Both the position numbers and the translations under genes were made by a program. The notes beneath the pieces are model-generated. The model was not told the origin of the DNA. It did no database searches and worked only from the letters and a program-made list of their open reading frames with translations. DNA of 64,000 bases from Jiangella gansuensis DSM 44835 (GTDB taxonomy: Bacteria; Actinomycetota; Actinomycetes; Jiangellales; Jiangellaceae): the NCBI RefSeq assembly GCF_000515395.1, contig NZ_KI911782.1, positions 5,300,070 through 5,364,069 of the forward strand. The letters are read 5' to 3'. Numbering within the stretch: position 1 is the stretch's first letter; every line of letters begins with the position of its first letter. Below, piece after piece: positions 24,887 to 33,733 of this stretch.

Positions 24887-25684
24887 ATGCCTACCGTGAC
24901 CTCTGCCGACGGCACCACGATCGCCTACTCGCGGGTCGGTTCCGGCCCGCCGCTGGTCCTGGTCGACGGCGCGCTGTGCTATCGCGATTTCGGCCCGATG
25001 AAACAGCTCGCCGAGGCGCTGGCCGGCAGCTTCACCGTCTACTACTACGACCGGCGCGGCCGGGGTGAGAGCGGCGACACCGCGCCGTACGCCGTCGAGC
25101 GCGAGGTGGAAGACCTCGAGGCGCTGATCGCCGCGGCCGGGAGCGAGGTCGTCGTGTACGGCTGCTCGTCCGGCGCGGCGTTGGCGCTGGAGACCGCCAA
25201 GCGTCCGGACAGCGGTGTCACCCGCTTGGCCCTGTACGAGCTGCCCGCCATCACCGACGACACCCACGCGCCATGGCCGCCCGACCTGCTGGAACGCACC
25301 GACCAGCTAGTCGCGGCCGACCGTCGCGGCGACACCCTGCAACTGTTCATGAAGACGGTCGGCACACCCGGTTTCGTAGTCGCGATCATGAAACTGACCC
25401 CGGTGTGGAGGAAGCTGAAGGCGGTCGCGCACACCATCCCGAACGACTTCCGGGTCCTGGGCGACACCGGCACGGGCAAGCCGTTGCCGACCGACCGCTG
25501 GGCGTCGGTCACCATGCCCACGCTGGTCATGGACGGCGGCAAGAGCCCGGCCTACATGCGCAACAGCCAACGCCAGCTGGCCGACGTCCTACCGAATGCC
25601 GAGCACCGCACGCTGCCCGGACAGACGCACATGGTGAAGGCGGGCGTCCAGGCGCCGGTGATCACCGAGTTCCTCGGCGGGTGA
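24887..25684 (+). CDS. Alpha/beta hydrolase
   Basis: A 265-residue alpha/beta hydrolase. The N-terminal strands are TVTSADGTTIAYSRVGSGPPLVLVDGALCYRDFG, the nucleophile elbow is VVYGCSSGAALALE (Gly-x-Ser-x-Gly), the acid is likely in TLVMDGGKSP, and the histidine lies in LPGQTHMVKAG. It looks cytoplasmic. It is the third gene of the regulator/SRPBCC operon (39-bp gap, GGAGAACCCTC before the ATG). The substrate is unknown; its family contains esterases and haloperoxidase-like enzymes. Its last 23 bp overlap the convergent DUF1992 gene. Confidence 0.88.
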   Translation: MPTVTSADGTTIAYSRVGSGPPLVLVDGALCYRDFGPMKQLAEALAGSFTVYYYDRRGRGESGDTAPYAVEREVEDLEALIAAAGSEVVVYGCSSGAALALETAKRPDSGVTRLALYELPAITDDTHAPWPPDLLERTDQLVAADRRGDTLQLFMKTVGTPGFVVAIMKLTPVWRKLKAVAHTIPNDFRVLGDTGTGKPLPTDRWASVTMPTLVMDGGKSPAYMRNSQRQLADVLPNAEHRTLPGQTHMVKAGVQAPVITEFLGG

Positions 25685-26186
25685 CCAGCCGGCGCCACCA
25701 GTTCCGCTCGCGCTGGTCGCGCTCCGCCCGCTGATCGATCGCGGGCCGGGGCGCGGGGGCGTCGGCGGGCCTGGCTCCGTCAGCCTCGGCGGTGTCGGTC
25801 CGCCACTGCTCGACGACGGCGTCCGCGTCGACCGTCCGAACGGTGATCTGCGGACCGGACGGCGCCCGCAACCATTCCACGATGCGCGTGTTCAGTTCTC
25901 GGACGATCTCGCGTACGGCCTGCTCGGAGCGCACGTCGCGCAACGTCTCGGGCAGCCGGTGGATCTCCTTGCGGAGCCTGAGCGGCGTGGGAAGCAGGGC
26001 ATCGGTGGACTCGCCCTCGCGAGCCAGCTTCTCCCGGACCCACCAGAGCTCGTCGCCGGGCCTGCGGCTCGGCAGCGGCTTACCGGTCAGCGGCAGGTCA
26101 TCGAACTCGCCGCGCTCCTGTGCGTCGCGGATCTGCTTGTCGATCCACGACTCGAAGCTCAGACCGGGCGGCTTGCGCTCCGTCAT
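25662..26186 (-). CDS. DUF1992 (DnaJ-homologue subfamily C member 28-like) protein
   Basis: A 174-residue protein whose N-terminal 70 residues are the DUF1992 domain: SFESWIDKQIRDAQERGEFDDLPLTGKPLP followed by WWVREKLAREG and LRLRKEIHRLPETLRDVRSEQAVREIVRELN. In bacteria the domain usually forms nearly the whole protein; its function is unknown. The Ala/Asp/Arg-rich C-terminus looks disordered. The ATG has GATACT 6 nt upstream, consistent with a leaderless start. It overlaps the hydrolase gene tail to tail by 23 bp. Confidence 0.88.
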   Translation of the reverse strand: MTERKPPGLSFESWIDKQIRDAQERGEFDDLPLTGKPLPSRRPGDELWWVREKLAREGESTDALLPTPLRLRKEIHRLPETLRDVRSEQAVREIVRELNTRIVEWLRAPSGPQITVRTVDADAVVEQWRTDTAEADGARPADAPAPRPAIDQRAERDQRERNWWRRLVTRRGTR

Positions 26187-26230
26187 GGCTCCAGTATCCC
26201 AGGGCGCCTCGGCACCGTCGCAGCCACCTT

Positions 26231-26310
26231 CGCCACCAGGCGTCTTACCGCTTCACCAGGCAAGCATTCCTGTGGCGGCGAACGGACCCATGGTGGACGT
26301 GATCATTTCG
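26231..26310 (-). repeat. Dispersed ~80-bp repeat, family A copy 3
   Basis: Read on the minus strand it begins CGAAATGATCACGTCCACCATGGG, then AGGAATGCTTGCCTGGTG and ends GACGCCTGGTGG. It fills most of the divergent gap between the DUF1992 gene and the 3-hydroxybutyrate dehydrogenase gene and ends 14 bp before the -10 box of the latter, so it may contribute the -35 region. Confidence 0.85.
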
Positions 26311-26335
26311 AGGGCGGGCGTCCTAGAGTGTGGGG

Positions 26336-27097
26336 ATGGCGGACCTCGAACTGAGCGGGCGACGGGCTCTGGTCACCGGCGGGGGCAGCGGCATCGGGGC
26401 CGCGGTCGCCCGGCGGCTGGGTGCCGCAGGTGCGCACGTCGTCGTCGCTGACGTCGACGGCGACCGCGCCGAAGCCGTCGCGACGGAGTGCGGCGGCGAG
26501 GCGTGGACGGTGGACCTCGCCGACACCGCGGCCCTTGCCGGCGGCGGCACCACCGTCCCCGACGCTGACATCCTGGTCAACAACGCCGGCATCCAGCACG
26601 TCGCCCGGCTCGAGGAGTTCCCGCCCGAGCGCTTCGCGTTCATGCTGCGGCTCATGCTGGAGGCGCCGTTCCTGCTGATCCGGGCGGTTCTGCCGGGCAT
26701 GTACCAGCGCGGGTGGGGGCGCGTGGTCAATGTCTCCAGCGCGCACGGCCTGCGCGCCAGCCCGTACAAGGCCGCCTACGTCGCGGCCAAGCACGGGCTG
26801 GAGGGTCTGTCCAAGGTGACCGCGCTGGAGGGGGCCGCGCACGGCGTCACCTCCAACTGCGTCAACCCCGGCTATGTGCGCACCCCGCTGGTCGAGGCGC
26901 AGATCGCCGACCAGGCGCGGGTGCACGGGCTGCCGCAGGACCAAGTGGTCAACGACGTCCTGCTGGCCAACGAGGCCGTCAAGCGGCTGATCGAGCCGGA
27001 GGAAGTCGCCGAGGCGGTCGCGTACCTCTGCGGCCCTGCCGCCCAGTCGATCACCGGGACGGACCTCGTGTTGGACGGGGGCTGGTCGGCTCGCTGA
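26336..27097 (+). CDS. 3-hydroxybutyrate dehydrogenase (short-chain dehydrogenase)
   Basis: A 253-residue SDR. The cofactor motif is TGGGSGIGAAVARRL, then NNAG, the active-site Ser in VVNVSSAHGL, and Tyr/Lys in YKAAYVAAKHG. The C-terminal NPGYVRTPLVEAQIADQA and EEVAEAVAYLCGPAAQSITG are characteristic of 3-hydroxybutyrate dehydrogenases, which interconvert 3-hydroxybutyrate and acetoacetate with NAD. The ATG at 26336 is preferred over the GTG at 26330, since TAGAGT ends 6 nt before it (leaderless). The gene is alone, so a role in polyhydroxybutyrate or ketone-body use is inferred from the family only. Confidence 0.9.
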   Translation: MADLELSGRRALVTGGGSGIGAAVARRLGAAGAHVVVADVDGDRAEAVATECGGEAWTVDLADTAALAGGGTTVPDADILVNNAGIQHVARLEEFPPERFAFMLRLMLEAPFLLIRAVLPGMYQRGWGRVVNVSSAHGLRASPYKAAYVAAKHGLEGLSKVTALEGAAHGVTSNCVNPGYVRTPLVEAQIADQARVHGLPQDQVVNDVLLANEAVKRLIEPEEVAEAVAYLCGPAAQSITGTDLVLDGGWSAR

Positions 27098-27989
27098 GCC
27101 CGCCGACGGCCGATGCCCCGGCCCGCACGGCCGATGCCCCGGCCCGCACGGCCGAGGGATCGAACAGGACGGTGTAGTGGTTCACCCCACCGAGCGGGAC
27201 CACCCGGACCCGTTGCGGCAGGCCGGCGGCGGCCAGCCGCTCCGCGTCGAACAGCCCTTGCGGTTCGTCCAGCATTCCGCGCTCGGCCCACAGCAGGGTG
27301 GTCGGGCGGGTGCCGTCCCGGACGGCGCGCAGCACCTCGGGGTCGGCCAGCACGTCAGCGCCGTCGGCCCGCACGGCGTCGAGCACGCACGACGAGTGCC
27401 GGGAGCCGTCCGGCCCGACCAGGTCGTGCAGCAGGTAGCGCTCCAGCCGGCCGCGCCACGGCGCGTCGAAACCTGGCCCGATGGCCGGGTGCGCCCGCCA
27501 GAAGTCGAGGTACTCGGCGTCGCCGGCGAACGTCATGGTCAGCCTCCGCATGGCCGGGCCGATCACGTTCTCCAGCGCCGTGTCGATGTCCCCGCCCTGC
27601 GGCGCCGGGAAGCCGACCCCGCCGTCCACGAGCACCACCGAATCCACCCGTGACGGGTACCGCAGCGCCGTCAGCGCGGCCACGTAGGCGCCCATCGAGT
27701 GGCCCAGCAGCACCGCCGATTCCGCACCCGCGGCATCCAGGACGGCGAGCACGTCAGCGGCGTGCGCGGCCAGGCCCCACGGCCCGGTGATCGCACGGCT
27801 CTCGGCCCGGCCCCGCAGGTCCGGCGCCAGCATCCGGACCCGGCCGTCCAGTTCCGCGGCGACCGCCGTGAAGGCCAGCGCGTTCGCGGTGATGCCGTGC
27901 AGCGCGACCACCACCGGCGCACCGTCAGCGGCGGCCGTCAGTTCGTGGACCGCAAGCTCGCCACCGTCGACCGGGACGCGCAGTGTCAC
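27051..27989 (-). CDS. Alpha/beta hydrolase
   Basis: A 312-residue alpha/beta hydrolase: VVVALHGITANALAFTAVAAEL (oxyanion region), MLAPDLRGRAES, nucleophile elbow LLGHSMGAYVA, acid region near TLLWAERG, and histidine in GGVNHYTVLF. The natural domain ends there (about residue 275); the remaining 35 residues are encoded by a 21-bp tandem repeat (AVRAGAS units) and a stretch antisense to the end of the SDR gene, so the two convergent genes overlap by 47 bp. The GTG start overlaps the stop of the next hydrolase gene by 4 nt, so both are one operon. Confidence 0.85.
   Translation of the reverse strand: MTLRVPVDGGELAVHELTAAADGAPVVVALHGITANALAFTAVAAELDGRVRMLAPDLRGRAESRAITGPWGLAAHAADVLAVLDAAGAESAVLLGHSMGAYVAALTALRYPSRVDSVVLVDGGVGFPAPQGGDIDTALENVIGPAMRRLTMTFAGDAEYLDFWRAHPAIGPGFDAPWRGRLERYLLHDLVGPDGSRHSSCVLDAVRADGADVLADPEVLRAVRDGTRPTTLLWAERGMLDEPQGLFDAERLAAAGLPQRVRVVPLGGVNHYTVLFDPSAVRAGASAVRAGASAVGGLSEPTSPRPTRGPSR
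27107..27160. repeat. 21-bp tandem repeat at the end of a hydrolase gene
   Basis: About two and a half copies of a 21-bp unit (GCCCGCACGGCCGATGCCCCG) lie just after the SDR stop. On the minus strand they encode AVRAGAS repeats in the hydrolase C-terminal tail. The pattern is typical of recent slippage expansion. Confidence 0.8.
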
Positions 27990-29041
27990 CGCGCGAACCC
28001 GTCCACCAGCGCGGCCACGAACTCCGCGGGCTTCTCCACGTGCGGGGTGTGCCCGGTGTCGTCGATGACGACCTCGCTGGTGGTGCCGCCCGCGGCGCTG
28101 TAGCGCTCCAACACGGCCCGGGTCTGCGCCAGCATCGGCTGCGGCGGCGCGACGTCGTCACCGGGCCAGTCCGGCACCGCTCCGATCGAGCCCAGGTTGG
28201 CCAGGTCGAACAGCGACGTGTCGGAGACGATGACGTCGTCAGAGCCGCGGATCCAGCGGATCGGCGGCTTGGGGTCGATGCCGGCCAGCCCGTCCAGCCG
28301 GAGGTTGGTCGGCGCCATCGTGTTGAGCACGCCCCGCCGGCCCGGTCCTACTCCCGGCCAGGCCGCCACTGCCACGTGGTCGCCCGGGTAGTTGTCGTCG
28401 CCGACGACGGTGGACAGCATCGACTCGACGTAGACGTCGAGGTCGGCGGGGACGAACGGCGGCTTGACGTAGGACGACAGCAGGACCTGACGCGGCGACG
28501 TGGCCGCTTCGGCACCGCGGTCGCCCGACGCGAGCCTGGCCACGAAGTCGGGGTTGGCCGCGCCACCGCCGGACCCTGCCGCCGACGGGTCGCACAGCTG
28601 TCCGTCCGCGCCTCGGGTGCCGCCGAACCCGTACGGCGACACCGGGTTCACCAGCGTCACCGAGGCGTAGCGGTCCGGCGCGTCCAGCAGCATCTGCAGC
28701 ACCACGGCGCCGCCCAGGCTCCAGCCGACCAGGTGGACGTCGGCGAGGTCGAGTGCGTCCAGGACGCCGGCGACGTCGTCGGCATAGTCACGCACCCCAT
28801 GCGATGCGTCGACCGGTAGTGCGTCGGTGCCGCCGAAGCCGCGCAGGTCGACGGCGACCGGCCGGAACTGTCCCGGCAGCAGCACCATGGCGGGCTGCCA
28901 GAACACGCTTGACGAGACGTTGCCGTGGACGAACACGACCGGATCGCCGGCGGTGCGTCCGTCGAGCTGGAGCGTGTTGACGGCCAGCCGCGGCGTGTCC
29001 ACCCGTACGGCGACGACGCCCGGGGTCAGAGTCGAGTTCAT
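27986..29041 (-). CDS. Alpha/beta hydrolase
   Basis: A 351-residue alpha/beta hydrolase: PVVFVHGNVSSSVFWQPAMVLLPGQFRPVAVDLRGFGGTDA, nucleophile elbow LVGWSLGGAVVLQMLLDAPDRY, acid in IRWIRGSDDVIVSD, histidine in DTGHTPHVEKP. The insertion between strand 6 and the acid is long (the GSGGGAANPDFVARL region), forming a cap. It begins at the ATG at 29041, which follows GAGGAGG, and is followed with a 4-nt overlap by a second hydrolase. The substrates of the pair are unknown; they could act in sequence on esters or lactones. Confidence 0.87.
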   Translation of the reverse strand: MNSTLTPGVVAVRVDTPRLAVNTLQLDGRTAGDPVVFVHGNVSSSVFWQPAMVLLPGQFRPVAVDLRGFGGTDALPVDASHGVRDYADDVAGVLDALDLADVHLVGWSLGGAVVLQMLLDAPDRYASVTLVNPVSPYGFGGTRGADGQLCDPSAAGSGGGAANPDFVARLASGDRGAEAATSPRQVLLSSYVKPPFVPADLDVYVESMLSTVVGDDNYPGDHVAVAAWPGVGPGRRGVLNTMAPTNLRLDGLAGIDPKPPIRWIRGSDDVIVSDTSLFDLANLGSIGAVPDWPGDDVAPPQPMLAQTRAVLERYSAAGGTTSEVVIDDTGHTPHVEKPAEFVAALVDGFAR

Positions 29042-29100
29042 GGCGCCCTCCTCACCGCGATACTGCCCTATGACGGGCCGTCCGCGCCGCTGTCCGGCCG

Positions 29101-30132
29101 CTAGGAGGCCATCGGCTGGGCCGCGGGCTCGACGGCCGGCTCGCCCGGGAATCGCAGCCCGATCTGCCGACGCACCTCGTCCAGCGTCTCCATGATCCAC
29201 ACGGTTTCGTCCAGCGGCATCAGCGGGCTCTCGGTAGCGCCCGCGCGCAACAGCCGGCCCACCTCGATCGCCTGGTGGCGCAGCCCGCCGCCCACCCGCG
29301 GCTGCTCGAACCGCTCCGGGGTCGCCGACGCGGGCCGCACCAGAGAGAACGAGGTCGGCGTGTACCAGACGTCGTCGATCTCGATGCGGGCCTGCGTGCC
29401 GGTGATGGCGGCCCGGTTCGGGGTGCGCGCGCCGAGCGTCGTCGTGAGCACGGCGTGCGCGCCGCCCTCGTAGGTGAGCACCATGGACGTCTGTGCGTCC
29501 AGGCCGCTGGACAACAGCGTCCCGGCAGCCGTGACGGTGGCCGGACGGCCGAGCAGGTGCGACGCGAACGACACCGGGTAGACGCCGAGATCGAGCAGCG
29601 CGCCGCCGGCGAGCTCCGGCCGGTGCAGCCGGTGCTCGCCGGGCGGGATGAGCTGACCGTGGTCGGCCACCACCGTGGTGATCTCGCCGAGCACCTCCGA
29701 CCGGAGCAGCTGGTCGATGCGGCGCATGTGCGGCAGGAACCGCGTCCACATCGCCTCCATGAGGAACAGCCCGCGTTCCCGCGCCAACGCCACCACGTCA
29801 CGGGCCTCGGCGGCGGTGACGGTGAACGGCTTCTCGCACAGCACCGGCCGGCCGGCCTCCAGGGCGAGCCGGATGTTGGCCGCGTGCACGGTCTGCGGAG
29901 TGGCCACGTAGACGACGTCCACGTCCGGGTCGGCGACCAGCTCCTCGTACGAGCCGTACGACCGCGGGAGGTCGAACCGGGCGGCGAACTCACCGGCCGA
30001 CTCCCGTCGCCGCGATCCGACGGCCACCACCTCGGCGTCGTCGACGAGCTGCAGGTCCCGGGCGAACGCAGCGGCGATGCCGCCGGTGCCGAGAATTCCC
30101 CAGCGGACGCGGTCGTGCGGTTCGATCGGCAT
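29101..30132 (-). CDS. Gfo/Idh/MocA family oxidoreductase
   Basis: A 343-residue NAD(P)-dependent oxidoreductase. The N-terminal Rossmann domain begins VRWGILGTGGIAAAFARDL; the family's catalytic motif appears as VLCEKPFTVTAAEA (Lys of EKP), followed by FLMEAMWTRFLPHMRRI and GGALLDLGVYPVSFASHLLG, typical of dimeric dihydrodiol or sugar-type dehydrogenases. The substrate is not predictable. The ATG has GGAGGG 5 nt upstream; a longer frame is not required. It is followed by 59 bp before the hydrolase operon and preceded by 40 bp after the SDR, so the run of minus-strand genes from 31087 may be one transcript. Confidence 0.9.
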   Translation of the reverse strand: MPIEPHDRVRWGILGTGGIAAAFARDLQLVDDAEVVAVGSRRRESAGEFAARFDLPRSYGSYEELVADPDVDVVYVATPQTVHAANIRLALEAGRPVLCEKPFTVTAAEARDVVALARERGLFLMEAMWTRFLPHMRRIDQLLRSEVLGEITTVVADHGQLIPPGEHRLHRPELAGGALLDLGVYPVSFASHLLGRPATVTAAGTLLSSGLDAQTSMVLTYEGGAHAVLTTTLGARTPNRAAITGTQARIEIDDVWYTPTSFSLVRPASATPERFEQPRVGGGLRHQAIEVGRLLRAGATESPLMPLDETVWIMETLDEVRRQIGLRFPGEPAVEPAAQPMAS

Positions 30133-30172
30133 CGGCCCTCCGGTGCTCAGCGAGGACTGCGCGGCCCCGGCC

Positions 30173-31087
30173 TCAGCGGTAGCCGGTGGTGTCGGCCGGT
30201 TTGCCGGCATCCTCGACCTCGACGACGTACCGCCACGCGTCCGGGCGGCTGCCGTCCACATCGGTGAAACCATAGACCTGCGCGAGCTGCCCGCTGGACA
30301 GCGACAGGCCGTTCCACCGTGCCACGTCCGGGTCCGCCGCCAGAGCGGCGACCGCACGCCCCACGAACGCCGGCGTCTCGGAGATCGCGAAGTGCGGCAC
30401 GGTGCTCAGCGCGTCGCGCCAGGTCTCCTCGGTCACGCCGTAGTGGTCGAGCATCATCTCCGAGCGCAGCCAGCCGGGCGTCAGCGCCACCGCGGTCGCG
30501 CCGTGCGGAGCCAGCTCCTGCGCCTGAGCGAACGCCATCCGCAACACCGACGCCTTGGCCAGGTCGTAGAAGAAGGACACGCGGTACTTCGACGCGTTGT
30601 ACTCGGCGGTGCCGTCGGTCATCTCGATGACGAGGCCGCCGGGCTCGCGGATCAGCAGCGGTAGCGCGTAGTGGCTGGTGATGATGTGGGTGTCCACGGC
30701 CAGCCGCAGGATGCGCAGCCCGGTGTCCAGCGAGTGCTCCCAGAGCGTGTCGGTCCAGCTGAACAGCTGATCGCCGCCCCAGATGTCGTTCACCAGCAGG
30801 TCGAGCCGGCCCTGCTCGCGGTCGATGCGCTCCACCAGCGCCTTGACCTGGTCGCGCTCCAGGTGGTCGACCCGGACCGCGATCCCCTGCCCACCGGCCG
30901 CCGTGACGAGCTCGGCGGTCTCCTCGATCGTCTCCGGGCGGTCCATCTCCGAGCGTTGCTCACGGGTGCTGCGGCCCGTGACGTACACGGTCGCGCCGGC
31001 CGCGCCGAGCTGCACCGCGATTCCTCGGCCGGCGCCTCGGGTGGCGCCGGCGACCAGGGCGACCTTTCCTTCGAGTGTCATGTTCAT
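30173..31087 (-). CDS. Short-chain dehydrogenase/reductase (SDR)
   Basis: A 304-residue SDR. Cofactor motif VALVAGATRGAGRGIAVQLG (variant T-G-x3-G-x-G with AGATRGAGRG), NADP-selecting arginine after VYVTGRSTRE, and an unusual active site: the expected Tyr-x3-Lys occurs as YRVSFFYDLAKASV, i.e. Tyr-Asp-Leu-Ala-Lys, while the NNAG block reads VNDIWGG. The family is an atypical SDR group common in actinomycetes with unknown substrate. The ATG at 31087 has GAGG about 9 nt upstream; a second ATG at 31081 is possible. Confidence 0.87.
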   Translation of the reverse strand: MNMTLEGKVALVAGATRGAGRGIAVQLGAAGATVYVTGRSTREQRSEMDRPETIEETAELVTAAGGQGIAVRVDHLERDQVKALVERIDREQGRLDLLVNDIWGGDQLFSWTDTLWEHSLDTGLRILRLAVDTHIITSHYALPLLIREPGGLVIEMTDGTAEYNASKYRVSFFYDLAKASVLRMAFAQAQELAPHGATAVALTPGWLRSEMMLDHYGVTEETWRDALSTVPHFAISETPAFVGRAVAALAADPDVARWNGLSLSSGQLAQVYGFTDVDGSRPDAWRYVVEVEDAGKPADTTGYR

Positions 31088-31123
31088 ACCGACATCCTCG
31101 ACCGGGATACCTGACACGTCCTG

Positions 31124-32212
31124 TCAGTCACCGGGCACGCTTTCCGCCTCCCGCGTCGGCGCTGTGACCACGCGCTCGGTGTGTCGCAGCAGCGCCGTCA
31201 CCGCGGCTGCCTCCATGTCGTTGTCGCCACGGTCACGCAGGTCGCGCGCCCGGTCCTCCATGGCTTTCACCGCGGCGCGAAGCCGATTCGTGGCCGCCCG
31301 CGTTGGAACGGCGCCCGCGCTGTCGTCGATCGCATCCGCCAACGCGTCGAGAACCTGCGCCACGAGGTCCCGGCCGGTGCTGTCCAGCCCGCCACCGACC
31401 TCCTCGTCGCCGACCGCCTGCAACAGACTGACCAGCGCCTGGGTCATGAGCACCAGCTCGTTCAGGCGTCCGGCCCGAGACCGTTCCTGCAGCACCGACG
31501 ACCGGTGTGCGCGAGCGCGGAAGTTGCCGACCAGCGACTCTCGCACCCACTCCATGTCTTCCCGCACCTGCAGTGCCAGCCGGGCCAGCTCGACCCGGCG
31601 CCCGCCCTCGGCGCCCTCATCCCCTTCGTCAGCCGTTCCCTCCTCCCGCAGCGCCTCGCTCACCAGCCGAAGCTGGCCGGCCAGTGAGCGGCTCACGTCG
31701 TCCAGCGTCCGGCTGGACCAACCCACCAGCAAGGACGGCGCCACCGCATTGACGGCGAGCCCGACCACCACGCCGAGCGCCATCTGCGCGGTATAGCCCA
31801 TGACGTAGCTGTCCGCGTCGCCGGATCCGATGATGAGCACGAACAACCCGGCCACCGGCACCCACGACCGAGAAGAGCCCAGCGCGGGCAGGCCGCCCAG
31901 CGCGACGCAGACGATCACCAGCGCGGCGATGCTCAGCCCGCTCGGTTCCACCAGCATGGTCGCCAGCAGCGCCGTGCCGGCGCCCAGCACGATCGCGAAG
32001 AGCATCTGCGCCGACTCCCGGACCGAGCCGGCCAGTGTCTGGTTGCACGCGAGCACGGCACCGAGCGGCGCATAGTACGGATAGCTGTCGGCCGGTCCGG
32101 GCACCAGCAGCCCGAGCTGCCACGCGATCGCAGCCGCGACCGCGGCCCGGGCAGCGAGCTGCGTGCGCTGCCCGGTCAGCGTCCGGGACGCGAGGTCCCG
32201 CAGATCAGCCAT
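31124..32212 (-). CDS. FUSC family / aromatic acid exporter-like membrane protein
   Basis: A 362-residue membrane protein. The first 160 residues contain about five or six hydrophobic helices (LAARAAVAAAIAWQLGLLV, YYAPLGAVLACNQTLAGSV, MLFAIVLGAGTALLATMLV, IAALVIVCVALGGLPAL, WVPVAGLFVLIIGSG, AQMALGVVVGLAVNAV), the half-size FUSC/ArAE exporter layout. The rest is a soluble, strongly helical domain. Family members export aromatic acids or other anions; the substrate is unknown. The ATG at 32212 has GGGAG 5 nt upstream. It is 36 bp upstream of the SDR gene on the same strand. Confidence 0.85.
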   Translation of the reverse strand: MADLRDLASRTLTGQRTQLAARAAVAAAIAWQLGLLVPGPADSYPYYAPLGAVLACNQTLAGSVRESAQMLFAIVLGAGTALLATMLVEPSGLSIAALVIVCVALGGLPALGSSRSWVPVAGLFVLIIGSGDADSYVMGYTAQMALGVVVGLAVNAVAPSLLVGWSSRTLDDVSRSLAGQLRLVSEALREEGTADEGDEGAEGGRRVELARLALQVREDMEWVRESLVGNFRARAHRSSVLQERSRAGRLNELVLMTQALVSLLQAVGDEEVGGGLDSTGRDLVAQVLDALADAIDDSAGAVPTRAATNRLRAAVKAMEDRARDLRDRGDNDMEAAAVTALLRHTERVVTAPTREAESVPGD

Positions 32213-32270
32213 GAGGTCTCCCGCCGCACTTCCGCTGCGCGACCTGTACCCGATCGGCGAAGCCGGAACA

Positions 32271-33167
32271 TCACCGTCCAGCGGCTGGACGCTCCGCCTG
32301 CCGGGTCGTGGTGCGGATGCGGTAGAGGCTCGTCGTCGCGGTGATGAACAGCTCGGCGCCGTCGTCGCCCCCGAAGCACAGGTTGGCGACCTCCTCCGGC
32401 ACCGGCACGACCGCGACCCGCTCACCGCCCGGCGTGAAGACCTGGACGGAGTCGCCGCTGGACGCCCACACTCGGCCCTCGACGTCGACGCGGATGCCGT
32501 CGGCGGCCCCTGGACGGACGGTGACGAACAGCCGTCCGTTCTCACACCGGCCGTGGCGGACGTCGTAAGCGCGGATCGAGCGCGGCGGGTCGTCGCCGGT
32601 GATCCCGGGATCGGCGCCGGTGTCGGTGACGTAGAGCACCGACTCGTCCGGCGAGAACGCCAGCCCGTTGGGACGCACCATGTCAGTCACGACGGCGCTG
32701 AGCTCGCCGGTGCGCTCGTCGTACCGGAAGACGTGGCAGCCGCCGTACTCCTGCTCACCAGGGTGCCCCTCTCGGCCGCCCTCGAGGATGCCGTAGGGCG
32801 GATCGGTGAACCAGATGGACCCGTCGGACGCCACGACGACGTCGTTCGGCGAGTTGAAACGGCGGCCGGCGTTGTCGTCGACGACGGCGGTGACCACGCC
32901 GTCGACGTCACGTTCGACCCGGCGACGGCCGTGCGAACACTGCACGACGTGCCCGTCCAGGTCGAGCGTGCGACCGTTCGTGTACTCGACGCCCGCGGCG
33001 TACACGATGGTCTCGCCGCTGGCCAGGTCCCACTCCAGGATCCGGTCGTTCGGGATGTCGCTCCAGCGCACCCGGCGGGTCCGGGGCAGCCAGACCGGTC
33101 CCTCCGCCCACTCGGTGCCGGTGTAGAGCTTCTCCAGGGCAGCGCCGTCCGCGATGAGGCTCGTCAT
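32271..33167 (-). CDS. SMP-30/gluconolactonase/LRE family protein
   Basis: A 298-residue six-bladed beta-propeller of the regucalcin/gluconolactonase family. Metal-binding residues of the family appear in EWAEGPVWLP (Glu), FNSPNDVVVASDGSIWFTDPPYG (Asn-Asp) and PNGLAFSPDESVLYVTDTG. These enzymes hydrolyse sugar lactones with a divalent metal. No signal peptide is visible. The ATG at 33167 is selected because the family starts near here and CATCCT lies 6 nt upstream; a longer frame reaches 33236. Its natural partner could be the glucose dehydrogenase-like or Gfo/Idh/MocA enzyme upstream, but they are not adjacent. Confidence 0.88.
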   Translation of the reverse strand: MTSLIADGAALEKLYTGTEWAEGPVWLPRTRRVRWSDIPNDRILEWDLASGETIVYAAGVEYTNGRTLDLDGHVVQCSHGRRRVERDVDGVVTAVVDDNAGRRFNSPNDVVVASDGSIWFTDPPYGILEGGREGHPGEQEYGGCHVFRYDERTGELSAVVTDMVRPNGLAFSPDESVLYVTDTGADPGITGDDPPRSIRAYDVRHGRCENGRLFVTVRPGAADGIRVDVEGRVWASSGDSVQVFTPGGERVAVVPVPEEVANLCFGGDDGAELFITATTSLYRIRTTTRQAERPAAGR

Positions 33168-33310
33168 CCGGTCAGGATGCCAGAGCGATCCCGGCCGACC
33201 CGGCGAGCGGGCACCACCGGTGACGAATACGCTCATACCGCTGAGGAACGGGCCCCACCTGGTCTACGGTGCTGTCGACATCCGCCGGACGAGTCACTGG
33301 GGAGGGCTCG

Positions 33311-33649
33311 ATGAGGACGATGCAGGGTGAGGCGGTGCTGCCGGCCACCACGCCCGTCGCGGCAGCCAGGATGACGGTCGAGCTACGCGACGTCGTCCTG
33401 GCCGACGCGCCGACGGCGGTGGTGGCGCGGACGGTACTCGAGAACGTCCCGTTGGCACCCAACCGGATCATCGAGTTCGACCTGGACGTGCCGGACGCCT
33501 CTCCGGGCCGCGATTTCGGCCTTCGGGTCCACGTCGACCTGAACGGCACCGGCTCGATCACCCCGGGCGACCTCGTCACGTCGCAACCGGTGCTTGTGGC
33601 CGGCACCGGCGAGCTGGTGGAGATCGTGGCGCCGCTGCAGCACATCTGA
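33311..33649 (+). CDS. YbaY/YscW-type (PF09619-like) small protein
   Basis: A 112-residue protein with one beta-sandwich domain like that of YbaY and YscW lipoproteins: GEAVLPATTPVAAARMTVELRDVVLADAPTAVVARTVLENVP, then IIEFDLDVPDA and ITPGDLVTSQPVLVAG. No signal peptide or lipobox is visible, so this version is probably cytoplasmic, unlike the E. coli lipoprotein. The function is unknown. A strong GGGGAGGG ribosome binding site lies 4 nt before the ATG at 33311. It is followed by a minus-strand tRNA-Thr gene. Confidence 0.8.
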   Translation: MRTMQGEAVLPATTPVAAARMTVELRDVVLADAPTAVVARTVLENVPLAPNRIIEFDLDVPDASPGRDFGLRVHVDLNGTGSITPGDLVTSQPVLVAGTGELVEIVAPLQHI

Positions 33650-33733
33650 GTGCTCGAATGCGCCAACCCTCGCCCGGGTCACGCTTCGGGTGAGGAAGGG
33701 CTGGCTGCATCCGCTGAGCAGCCACGTGCGTGG

